20,673 nt of DNA from HGM13233 sp964478515 (GTDB taxonomy: Bacteria > Bacillota > Clostridia > Oscillospirales > Ruminococcaceae), in the NCBI GenBank assembly GCA_964478515.1, contig CAYZIL010000030.1, positions 1 to 20,673 of the forward strand. Direction: 5' to 3'. The position numbers were made by a program, and so were the translations under genes. Under the pieces are notes generated by a model that saw only the letters and a list, made by a program, of their open reading frames with translations, had not been told where the DNA came from and did no database searches. Of the stretch, positions 14,126 to 20,659 are shown one piece after another. Every line of letters starts with the position of its first letter. Position 1 is the first letter of the stretch.

Positions 14126-15595
14126 TTGAACGTCACACTTTTGCAAATTATTTTTCTGTTTTTTGCCTATTCCCTGCTGGGCTGGTGCTGCGAGGTCGTT
14201 TTTGCCGCGGTGAACTCGGGCAAATTTGTCAACCGCGGTTTTCTCAGCGGGCCGGTCTGCCCCATTTACGGCTACGGCATTTTGCTAAGCGCGGCGGCGC
14301 TGCAGCCGCTGATGGACAATTTACCGCTGCTGTTCGCCGGCGCGGCGCTGCTGACTAGCGCCATAGAACTCGCCGTCGGCTTTATATGCGAAAAACTGTT
14401 GGGAATGCGGCTGTGGGATTATTCCGAACAGCCCTTCAACATCGGCGGTTATGTCTGCCTTAAATTTACGCTGCTGTGGGGACTTGGCTTTGTCTTTGTG
14501 CTGAAACTCGTGCACCCGGCGGTGATGTCGCTCGTAGCACTGCTGCCGGAAATGGCGCTGCTGGTCTGTGACATTGTCTTTACCGCCGTGTTTGTCGCAG
14601 ACTTGACGGTAACGCTTACTCAAGCGCTTAAACTGCCCAAAAGGCTGCGCGCCATAGAGGAAGTGCAGCAGTCGCTGCAGCGCATGTCTGTCGACATTGG
14701 CGGCTCGCTGGCCGAGCGCGCCATTGCCGCACGCGCCAAAGGCGAGCAGCTTGCCGCCCGGGCCGAGCAGACCCCACGAGCGCGTGAGCTGAAAACAAAA
14801 CTCACCGAGCTTACCGAGTCTGTGAACGCTGTCCACGACAGGCTGCTCAGCGCCTTTCCGGCGCTGTCGCGCGGCGTCCATGCCGAGTCGGTCGCCAGTC
14901 TGAAACAGGCCTACGCGCGGCGGCTGGAGCTTTTCGGCCGCTGGCTGCGCGGACACCGCTATGTCTGGCTCACTCTATATGTCCCGGTCTATCTTCTTGC
15001 CTTTTTTGTTCTTGAGCACGCCGTTACCGCCGACTACTGGGTGTCCTATCTGCCGCTTGACGATCTCATCCCCTTTTGCGAATACTTTGTCGTTCCCTAC
15101 TGCTTGTGGTATCCCTTCCTGGTACTCAGCGGCCTGTATCTGCTCATAAAGGACGGCGACGGTTTCAAGCGCTACATGTATTTTATTATTATCGGCTTTT
15201 CCGCAAGCCTGTTAATCTGCGCTCTTTTCCCGAACGGACAGGACCTGCGCCCGGCAGTGCTGCCTAACAGCGGCTTTTTCTGTCAGATTATCGGCTACCT
15301 CTATTCAATTGACACCAACACCAATGTTCTGCCGAGCATGCATGTCGTCGGCTGCACCGCCGCCGTGTGCGCGCTGCTCAGCAGTCCGGCGGTGCGCTCA
15401 AAGTGGCTCAAAGCCGGCGCAGTGCTGCTGTCGCTGCTGATAGTCGCCGCGACTGTACTCATAAAGCAGCACTCTGTACTGGACATATTCGCCGCCATTG
15501 CGCTTTGCATACCGGTCTTCTTTGTCGTCTACGGCCGCAGCCTGCTGCACCGCGGCGCCGGACGCGAGCTTATGCGCAGCGGCGCAAAACAGTAA
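14126..15595 (+). CDS. CmpB-type membrane protein fused to a PAP2 phosphatase/transferase domain
   Basis: A 489-aa membrane protein with two parts. Residues 1-170 match the putative ABC-transporter permease family CmpB (PF06541): YSLLGWCCEVVFAAVNSGKFVNRGFLSGPVCPIYGYG followed by several helices with AIELAVGFICEKLLGMRLWDYS. Residues 172-275 are charged and helical, probably a cytoplasmic coiled linker. Residues 280-470 hold about six helices with PAP2 (AUR1/PAP2_3-like) motifs: RP at 375-376, PSMH at 403-406, and H449 with D453 in KQHSVLD. These are the phosphatase residues that act on lipid-linked phosphates at the membrane surface. The start is TTG at 14126, with GAGGT 8 nt upstream. It stands alone with its own terminator. 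The domain fusion is the notable point; the CmpB part has no proven function. Confidence 0.85.
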   Translation: MNVTLLQIIFLFFAYSLLGWCCEVVFAAVNSGKFVNRGFLSGPVCPIYGYGILLSAAALQPLMDNLPLLFAGAALLTSAIELAVGFICEKLLGMRLWDYSEQPFNIGGYVCLKFTLLWGLGFVFVLKLVHPAVMSLVALLPEMALLVCDIVFTAVFVADLTVTLTQALKLPKRLRAIEEVQQSLQRMSVDIGGSLAERAIAARAKGEQLAARAEQTPRARELKTKLTELTESVNAVHDRLLSAFPALSRGVHAESVASLKQAYARRLELFGRWLRGHRYVWLTLYVPVYLLAFFVLEHAVTADYWVSYLPLDDLIPFCEYFVVPYCLWYPFLVLSGLYLLIKDGDGFKRYMYFIIIGFSASLLICALFPNGQDLRPAVLPNSGFFCQIIGYLYSIDTNTNVLPSMHVVGCTAAVCALLSSPAVRSKWLKAGAVLLSLLIVAATVLIKQHSVLDIFAAIALCIPVFFVVYGRSLLHRGAGRELMRSGAKQ

Positions 15596-15610
15596 AAAAC
15601 ACCAGATTGC

Positions 15611-15651
15611 AAAACGGCGGCGCTCCCTTTCGGAGCGCCGCCGTTTTTTTT
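15611..15651 (+). terminator. Rho-independent terminator of the CmpB-PAP2 gene
   Basis: A 16-bp stem, including four A-T pairs at its base (AAAACGGCGGCGCTCC at 15611-15626 with its complement at 15632-15647), closes loop CTTTC. It ends in eight T (15644-15651). It begins 16 bp after the stop codon. Confidence 0.95.
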
Positions 15652-15746
15652 GCTTAACTTTGAACTTTCGCCGCAGCGCAGGTCTTATGAACCGCCCGCA
15701 GCGCAGAAGTTAAGCGCCCACTGCCAACGAAAAAGCGCCGGCAACA

Positions 15747-15782
15747 AAAACGAGCTTCGCGCCGCAGGCGCGAAGCTCAAAA
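15747..15782 (-). repeat. Dispersed palindromic element, copy 2
   Basis: The 11-bp arms AGCTTCGCGCC (15753-15763) and GGCGCGAAGCT (15767-15777) and the flanks AAAACG / CAAAA match copy 1 at 7064-7099. Only the loop differs, GCA here against TGC there, which is its exact reverse complement. On the minus strand the stem is followed by CGTTTTTG, so it could terminate the glycosyltransferase transcript 234 bp upstream. Confidence 0.7.
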
Positions 15783-15951
15783 TGTCTGAGAAGTTTTTTC
15801 TTTTGCCGTAAACGGTTTTTGGGCTGCTGCGAGCAAAAGGGATAAACCAAAACGTCGCTTAGTCTAAATAAAAACTGACGTGCGTTTAGAACGCAGCGCT
15901 CTATACGAATTTATACCCGGTTTGTTTTAACTGCCCAGAGCGTTTTTAGGC

Positions 15952-16001
15952 GCCGGCAGAATTTAGGCATTGTAGGGTTTTCGCAAGCCGCCTCTGCCGG
16001 C
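15952..16001. repeat. Inverted repeat after the glycosyltransferase gene
   Basis: Nine-base arms GCCGGCAGA and TCTGCCGGC are separated by 32 nt, beginning about 10 bp past the glycosyltransferase stop. There is no T run on either side. It could stabilise the 3' end of the mRNA or act as a Rho-dependent end; it could also be chance in GC-rich DNA. Confidence 0.4.
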
Positions 16002-16010
16002 AATTCGCCG

Positions 16011-17300
16011 TCACGCCTTTTTTATCTCGCTCAGCTTCGCCGGGTCTGACGCGAAGTGGCGAATTGGTTTCCACTCTACGCGGCTGATAAGCGCCACCAC
16101 CGCAATGGGAATATATGTCGCCATAAATATCGGAAATGCCCACAGGTAAAGCAGCTTGCGGCCGCCTTTTTCGCGAATGCGCCCCCATTCCGAAAGCACC
16201 GTCAGCAAGCCGTATGCGCACAGGCCGAAATAAGAATTAATACAAGCTAAGCTGAGAAAGCGCAGCGCCTCTTTGAGAATGAGATAGACCGTATAATAGG
16301 GCTGACTCAAACAGGCAATTACCACAAACAAATTGAACAGCACCATAAATATGCTCAAAAGCATGCCCGGGGCAATTGTCATAAGCATATCGTAGCAGCT
16401 CATCCGCCGCTCCTTTTCGCCGCCGACACCGCGCAGCAGCGGCAAAATATAACGCGCGTCCACCTGGTAAAAGCCCTTTGCCCAACGCAGTCGCTGCCGC
16501 CACGACTGCGCGAAACTCGTCGGCTGTTCGTCGTAGACTATCGCCCCGTCGCAGTAACCTATGCGCCGCCCCTCTACGGCACAATCCACTGAAAACTGTA
16601 TGTCCTCGGTCAGCAGATAAAACGGCCAGCCGCCGTTGGCACTGACAACGCGCTGCGAGACAAGAAACCCGGTGCCGGAAACAGCGCAGTTGTTGCCGAA
16701 ATGCATGCGCGGGCAGTTTAAAAAACGCGCCTCACGCAAGAACCAGACCGAATACCCGTATGTTATCCAGTTTTCCGCAAAGTTTTTGGAATTGCGGTAA
16801 CAGGTGATGACGTCGTAGCCACCGGAGAAAGTCAAATTCATCGCCCGCACAAAGCCGCTGTCCACCACATTGTCGGCGTCGAAGACAAAATACGCGTCGT
16901 AATAGTGCTCGCCGCGCTTGTTGCCAATGTGTTTAAGCAAGCAGTCAAGCGCATAACCTTTGCCGACGCGGGTCTTGTCAAAGCGCTCGTATACTGTCGC
17001 GCCGGCGGCGCGCGCGACCTTTGCGGTGTCGTCGGAGCAGTTGTCTGCCAGTACATATATGTCCAGCAGCTGCGCCGGGTAGTCCTGTGCTTTCAGACTA
17101 TCTATAAGCTGACTTATAACGCCGGCCTCGTCGCGCGCGCAAATTAGCGCCGCAAAGCGGTGCAGCTGTGTTTCCCGCTCGCCGCCGCGACGGCGTCTGC
17201 CATATAGCAAACCGTAAGCGGTGTAAACAAACTGGTAAAAGTATACCGCTGTCATCAGCACCACTACCGCAATATTTAAGTATGTCAGCGCAGTGTACAT
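16011..17300 (-). CDS. Glycosyltransferase family 2, processive type, membrane-bound
   Basis: A 429-aa inner-membrane glycosyltransferase. It has an N-terminal helix at about 5-33, then a GT-A domain: FAALICARDEAGVISQLIDSL, ADNCSDDT (D86, nucleotide-sugar binding), and the metal motif DAD at 141-143. The acceptor-site TED is at 231-233 and QRLRW at 269-273. Q-x-x-R-W is typical of processive enzymes such as cellulose, hyaluronan and poly-N-acetylglucosamine synthases. Three or four helices close the protein. It most likely builds an exopolysaccharide or adds sugar to a lipid carrier; the product is unknown and no other polysaccharide genes are near. ATG at 17300 was chosen for GGGAGG (17306-17311) 5 nt upstream; a longer frame to 17366 has no such site. 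The gene is monocistronic here. Confidence 0.9.
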   Translation of the reverse strand: MYTALTYLNIAVVVLMTAVYFYQFVYTAYGLLYGRRRRGGERETQLHRFAALICARDEAGVISQLIDSLKAQDYPAQLLDIYVLADNCSDDTAKVARAAGATVYERFDKTRVGKGYALDCLLKHIGNKRGEHYYDAYFVFDADNVVDSGFVRAMNLTFSGGYDVITCYRNSKNFAENWITYGYSVWFLREARFLNCPRMHFGNNCAVSGTGFLVSQRVVSANGGWPFYLLTEDIQFSVDCAVEGRRIGYCDGAIVYDEQPTSFAQSWRQRLRWAKGFYQVDARYILPLLRGVGGEKERRMSCYDMLMTIAPGMLLSIFMVLFNLFVVIACLSQPYYTVYLILKEALRFLSLACINSYFGLCAYGLLTVLSEWGRIREKGGRKLLYLWAFPIFMATYIPIAVVALISRVEWKPIRHFASDPAKLSEIKKA

Positions 17301-17718
17301 TTTGACCTCCCGATTTATGCCGGACTCCTGTAAAAACCAACAGCTAAATTTTAGCGCAACGCACAAATAATTGATGTATTATTTGTTAATATTGACTAAC
17401 TATTTTGTGTTTATTTTGTTAAGGTAAGCATTGGTTATTGTTTCCGCGTGCAGGCGGGATATTCCCCCCCGCTCAATTGCGCAAAAGCATATCCAAAGCA
17501 CCGTGCCGACACAACAATATAAAAGCACCGCCCGCCGCAGACCTTTACTCTGTTTTCAGTCCAGTATTTGCCGCCAAAAAGACAGATAATCGCGCCGTTT
17601 TGTCGCTGTTTCTCTGTACAAAACCGTAAATAATTCGATTATTATTTAATTACAGTATCTGCCGGGTGTTCTGCCCGGGCTCAGATGCGAAAAAGAATAT
17701 GATATGGGAGACTACCAA
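17301..17718. other. Divergent AT-rich intergenic region
   Basis: This 418-bp stretch separates the glycosyltransferase and the lipoprotein, so it must carry both promoters. Bases 17360-17440 are markedly AT-rich (many TTATT, TTGTT and TATT steps) and look like a regulatory or bent segment. An 8-bp inverted repeat TAAATAAT / ATTATTTA with a 6-nt spacer is at 17627-17648, about 70 bp before the lipoprotein start, a possible operator. I found no consensus promoter pair, riboswitch core or credible coding frame. Confidence 0.5.
17627..17648. promoter_or_regulatory. Inverted repeat upstream of the lipoprotein gene, possible operator
   Basis: Perfect 8-base arms TAAATAAT and ATTATTTA surround a 6-nt centre TCGATT. 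It lies about 70 bp before the lipoprotein ATG in otherwise mixed-composition DNA. No regulator that would bind it is visible in the window. Confidence 0.35.
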
Positions 17719-18573
17719 ATGAAATTATTTACGCACCTCGGCAAGACCGCAACCGTCTGCGCGCTGGTTTTTGTGCTTGTTTTCTCTCTTGTCGGCTGCG
17801 GCGGCTCCGACAACGGCGGCAGCTCCGACAACGGCCCCGCTACCATAGAGCCAACCGTTATTTGGGAGGCCAGCGGCGTGAGCGTCACTGCAGAATCTCT
17901 GGGAGTTGACGATTACAACTACCCCGTAATAAGCTTGAGCGTCACAAACGACAGCGACACCGACATTAACCTCGACTGCGAGTGGTTGGCCGTCAACAAC
18001 TATATGATGTTTGTCAACTGCTCTATTGACGTCGCTGCCGGCAGCAGCGCCACCGGCGACATAGCTCTTTACCGCGACCTTTACGACGCCTCCGGCATTG
18101 AGACTATGGCCGAGTTGGAGTTCGTACTCGACCTTTACGACGCAAGCACCTACGACCTGCTTGACTACTCCGACCCGATTACTATTAAGACCTCCGCATA
18201 CGGCAAGGTCAATCAGCCCGACATCACCGACGGCGTCGAGGTTTTCGACCAGGACAACATCTATATCAGCGCTCTGTACTTTGACGGCGACGACAGCAGC
18301 TCTTACCTCTACTTCTACATTGAGAACAACACCGACCAGAACCTGAGCTTCTGGAGTGCGGATTTCACGGTCAACGGCGCTGAGGTCAGCGCCCTGCTTT
18401 CCGAGGACGTCCGCGCCGGCGCCCGCTGCGTCACCTACGTCAATATATTGGACGCCGAGTATAATGGCATCCCCCTTGACAGCATAGAGGCCATGACTTT
18501 CTCATTTGACGTCTATGACACCGACACTTATGACGACTATTTGAGCACCGGTACTCTGGACATTTCCCACTGA
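17719..18573 (+). CDS. Secreted lipoprotein with two related beta-type domains
   Basis: A 284-aa lipoprotein of unknown function. The N-terminus MKLFTHLGKTATVCALVFVL is a signal peptide ending in lipobox LVGC with the lipidated cysteine at C27, followed by a flexible Gly/Ser/Asn linker. The mature part is very acidic (Asp, Tyr, Ser-rich) with few lysines. It contains two related units, about 45-155 and 165-282. Each begins with an 'xVxVxxxxL...D' strand, has 'xNDSDTDINL' or 'ENNTDQNLSF' in the middle, then 'V.AG....', and ends with 'FVLDLYDASTYD..' or 'FSFDVYDTDTYD..'. This looks like a duplicated Ig-like or FxLYD/DUF4352-like fold at the cell surface. ATG at 17719 was chosen because GGGAGA (17706-17711) is 7 nt upstream; the upstream ATG at 17704 overlaps that site. 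The gene has its own terminator. Confidence 0.85.
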   Translation: MKLFTHLGKTATVCALVFVLVFSLVGCGGSDNGGSSDNGPATIEPTVIWEASGVSVTAESLGVDDYNYPVISLSVTNDSDTDINLDCEWLAVNNYMMFVNCSIDVAAGSSATGDIALYRDLYDASGIETMAELEFVLDLYDASTYDLLDYSDPITIKTSAYGKVNQPDITDGVEVFDQDNIYISALYFDGDDSSSYLYFYIENNTDQNLSFWSADFTVNGAEVSALLSEDVRAGARCVTYVNILDAEYNGIPLDSIEAMTFSFDVYDTDTYDDYLSTGTLDISH

Positions 18574-18613
18574 GAGCGCGCTGGGAAAACTGCACTGGAT
18601 ATATTTCTTTGAC

Positions 18614-18647
18614 AAAGCGGCGGCCGCAATATGCGGCCGCCGCTTTT
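18614..18647 (+). terminator. Rho-independent terminator of the lipoprotein gene
   Basis: A 15-bp stem (AAAGCGGCGGCCGCA at 18614-18628 with its complement at 18632-18646) closes loop ATA and is followed by a short T run. It starts 40 bp after the lipoprotein stop codon. Confidence 0.85.
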
Positions 18648-18719
18648 CTGCCTTTTGAAAGCACCTTTTGCTGCAGTTTTCCCGTTTGAGACGCTGCCGC
18701 CGGCAGGCAAAAAGCGCAA

Positions 18720-18755
18720 AGGAACGGCGCGCCGCAACGCGCCGTTCCTGTTTTT
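18720..18755. terminator. Bidirectional-looking terminator between lipoprotein and M42 genes
   Basis: A 12-bp stem (AGGAACGGCGCG at 18720-18731 with CGCGCCGTTCCT at 18738-18749) has a 6-nt loop CCGCAA. The plus side is followed by GTTTTTG and the minus side by TTTGCGCTTTTTG. It lies about 45 bp past the M42 stop codon, so it most likely ends the M42 transcript and backs up the lipoprotein terminator. Confidence 0.75.
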
Positions 18756-18798
18756 GCTATTCAAAGCACAGCGGCTGCACTTGCAGCGAATGTTGCGC

Positions 18799-19884
18799 TT
18801 AAAAGCCTTTTATCGTCTTTTCATCCAAAGCGCACAGCAGCTCTACGCCCAGGCGCACCGTTGCGTCGTAGTCAAACCAACTGGTTATGCAGTTGGCCGA
18901 ATGAATATAGCGTACCGGCACCCCGGCCACTATGCTCGGCGCTCCGGCAAGTTGCGCTTGAATAACCGCGGCGTCGTTGCCGCCGCCCTCGCGAACCGAC
19001 GATTGCACGGCAATACCGCTTTTTTCGGCGAGTTCCAGCGAAAAGCGCTGAAAGCGCGGGTTGCAGATGACAGAGGTGTCCATAAAGCGCAGCATTGGGC
19101 CGCCGTGCAGCGCGGTTTGAACGGCGTATTCGGGGCTGAAAGTGTCGTCGGCCGGGCAGCCCTCGAAACAGACCGCCGCGTCGGGTCTTACGCGGTTGAC
19201 CGAAACCTTGCAGCCGCGCTCCCCTACCTCTTCTTGCGACGAGAGCACGCCGACCACATCGACCGCCAGGTCCAATCCGGCGACACGGCGCATTATCTCC
19301 ACCAGCGCAGCGCAGCCTATACGGCAATCAAAGGCCTTGCCGAACATGACGTCGCGCTTTTCATCATAACTGAAGTCCACCTGCGGCACTATCGGCTCGC
19401 CGATGCGGATGTGAAAATCGTTTTTTATGCTGTTGGCATCAGTCGCGCCCACGTCTATTACAAGGCTGGCAAGCGGCGGTATCTGGTTCAAGCTGCGCTC
19501 CTGCGCGGTCTGAAAATGCGGCGGCTTGGCGGCGATAACGCCGGGCAGCCAGTCGCCGTCGGCATTGCGCACCAACACCTTTGTGCCCGGCAGCGTGGCC
19601 GCGCTCCAGCCGCCGAGCTGCACAAAGCGCAGCGTGCCCTCCGGACGCACAGAGTGCACCATAAAACCGACCTCGTCGCTGTGCGCGTCCAGCATTACTA
19701 CCGGCCGCCCGCCGCTGTTGCGGCGGCGGTAAAAATACAAGTTGCGCAAACTGTCCTCTTCAATATCGCAAACATCGGCCAGCGCCATGCGCGCCGCCGC
19801 AATGCATTCGTCCTCAAATCCACTCGGAGCTTTTGCCTCGCTGAGTGCTCTTATCAATTCCAGTTGCCGCTTGTCGGTCGACAT
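18799..19884 (-). CDS. M42 family metallopeptidase (aminopeptidase, FrvX/PepA-like)
   Basis: A 361-aa cytoplasmic di-metal aminopeptidase, usually assembled as large tetrahedral complexes that trim peptides. The visible active-site parts are H68 and D70 (DAHSDEVGF), the bridging aspartate D187 in GKAFDCRIG, and the catalytic glutamate pair E218-E219 in SSQEEVGERG. A metal-side acidic residue lies near E241 (VCFEGCP), and H328 in VRYIHSANC. The REGGGNDAAVIQ block is also typical. At E241 many M42 enzymes have aspartate, which may tell which subgroup it belongs to. ATG at 19884 was chosen because AAGGGAG is 7 nt upstream; a frame extending to 19980 would run through the terminator hairpin and into the recombinase gene. 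The specificity (glutamyl, leucyl or other) is not readable. Confidence 0.92.
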   Translation of the reverse strand: MSTDKRQLELIRALSEAKAPSGFEDECIAAARMALADVCDIEEDSLRNLYFYRRRNSGGRPVVMLDAHSDEVGFMVHSVRPEGTLRFVQLGGWSAATLPGTKVLVRNADGDWLPGVIAAKPPHFQTAQERSLNQIPPLASLVIDVGATDANSIKNDFHIRIGEPIVPQVDFSYDEKRDVMFGKAFDCRIGCAALVEIMRRVAGLDLAVDVVGVLSSQEEVGERGCKVSVNRVRPDAAVCFEGCPADDTFSPEYAVQTALHGGPMLRFMDTSVICNPRFQRFSLELAEKSGIAVQSSVREGGGNDAAVIQAQLAGAPSIVAGVPVRYIHSANCITSWFDYDATVRLGVELLCALDEKTIKGF

Positions 19885-19901
19885 TATGTTACTCCCTTCA
19901 C

Positions 19902-19930
19902 AAAAAAAGCGGCAGCGCCGCTTGTTTTTT
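19902..19930. terminator. Bidirectional terminator/attenuator between recombinase and M42 genes
   Basis: Stem AAGCGGC (19907-19913) / GCCGCTT (19917-19923) with a 3-nt loop has seven A on its left (19902-19908) and TTTTTT on its right (19925-19930). On the minus strand it ends in seven T, about 20 bp past the recombinase stop. It leaves only 17 bp to the M42 start codon, so it may act as an attenuator in that gene's leader. Confidence 0.75.
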
Positions 19931-19942
19931 CCCTTTTCGGGA

Positions 19943-20599
19943 TTATTTCTCATGATATGCTGACGGCTCAAAAATGTCAACCGCCTGCGGCGCAGTGTGC
20001 TTCGGCAAACGGCTGCGCCTTTTCAGCCAGTCGTACTGGTTCATAGTGAGCGCCAGCTGCGCCGCTGCTTGTGCGCGTGAAATAGCGCCTTTTTCCTGTT
20101 CGTTAAGCACTTCGAAAAAGCCGTTCGGGTAAGCAGACGCGACCCGTCCCAGATGAACGCCGCGCACTCGCGCTGCGGCTATCCCCTCCGCCTGACGCTG
20201 GCGAATAAATTCCCTCTCCGTTTGCGCCACGTAGCTGAGCAGCTGCAGCACAATGTCGGATATCAGCGTGCCCACAAGGTCTTTGTTCGCGTGCGTATCT
20301 AAAAGCGGCATATCGACAATACGAATGTCGGCCTTAACTACCCTGGTAATATAACGCCATTCCTCAAGTATGCCGGCGTAGTTGCGGCCCAGACGATCAA
20401 TGGATTTTACGACCATTAAATCGCCGGCACGCAGTTTTTGGCGCAAGCGCTGGTATTCCGGCCGGTTAAAATCCTTTCCCGAAAACTTGTCGATAAAAAC
20501 ATTTTCTTCTTTTATTCCCAGTTTCACTAACTCCAAATACTGCCGCGCCTCGTTCTGCTCCGCGGTAGATACCCGGATATATCCATACATATTTCCCAT
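19943..20599 (-). CDS. Small serine recombinase (resolvase/invertase family)
   Basis: A 218-aa site-specific recombinase. The catalytic serine is S11 in YGYIRVSTAEQ, with R9 beside it. The conserved FIDKFSGKDFNRPEYQ, the block VVKSIDRLGRN (R69 and R72), and QTEREFIRQRQAEGIAAA lead through the E-helix to GVHLGR. A C-terminal helix-turn-helix follows at about 171-196 (GAISRAQAAAQLALTMNQYDWLKRR). This is the Tn3-resolvase/Hin layout: full catalytic domain plus a small DNA-binding domain. It is not a large serine integrase. ATG at 20599 was chosen as the first in-frame start after GGGAGG (20611-20616, 11 nt away); ATG 20590 and an upstream GTG are alternatives. No transposase or second mobile gene is in the window, so it may be a stand-alone invertase, the remnant of an element, or part of one lying beyond the right edge. 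Confidence 0.9.
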   Translation of the reverse strand: MGNMYGYIRVSTAEQNEARQYLELVKLGIKEENVFIDKFSGKDFNRPEYQRLRQKLRAGDLMVVKSIDRLGRNYAGILEEWRYITRVVKADIRIVDMPLLDTHANKDLVGTLISDIVLQLLSYVAQTEREFIRQRQAEGIAAARVRGVHLGRVASAYPNGFFEVLNEQEKGAISRAQAAAQLALTMNQYDWLKRRSRLPKHTAPQAVDIFEPSAYHEK

Positions 20600-20659
20600 A
20601 ATTTCGCGCACCTCCCGCACTATACTTTAGGGGAAACCAGCGCAAAAATAAACACGGAA

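Larger units (their letters stand above)
15652..16010. other. Convergent intergenic region with several inverted repeats
   Basis: No coding sequence was seen. The region holds an inverted repeat GCTTAACTT (15652-15660) / AAGTTAAGC (15707-15715), the second copy of the 25-bp palindrome, and a weaker CTTTTGC / GCAAAAG pair near 15800-15840. Closest to the glycosyltransferase is GCCGGCAGA (15952-15960) / TCTGCCGGC (15993-16001). None but the palindrome is followed by a T run, so the others are not plain terminators. Confidence 0.5.

Noticed and set aside
7064..15782. The paired palindromes as CRISPR repeats
   Set aside because: There are only two copies, about 9 kb apart, with no spacer array or cas genes; they are dispersed hairpins.
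17301..17718. A riboswitch upstream of the lipoprotein gene
   Set aside because: I saw only short hairpins and no recognisable aptamer core; the region is long, but its features do not match a class I know.
18631..20046. A 471-codon open frame on the plus strand opposite the M42 peptidase and the recombinase end
   Set aside because: It is an antisense shadow caused by high GC at third positions. It has no ribosome binding site, is Arg/Ala/His-rich with no domain, and covers two well-supported genes and three terminators.
20619..20647. TATAGT / TTTTGC as a promoter for the recombinase (minus strand)
   Set aside because: The -35 is poor, and the predicted start would fall on the GGGAGG ribosome binding site, so the mRNA would lack it.
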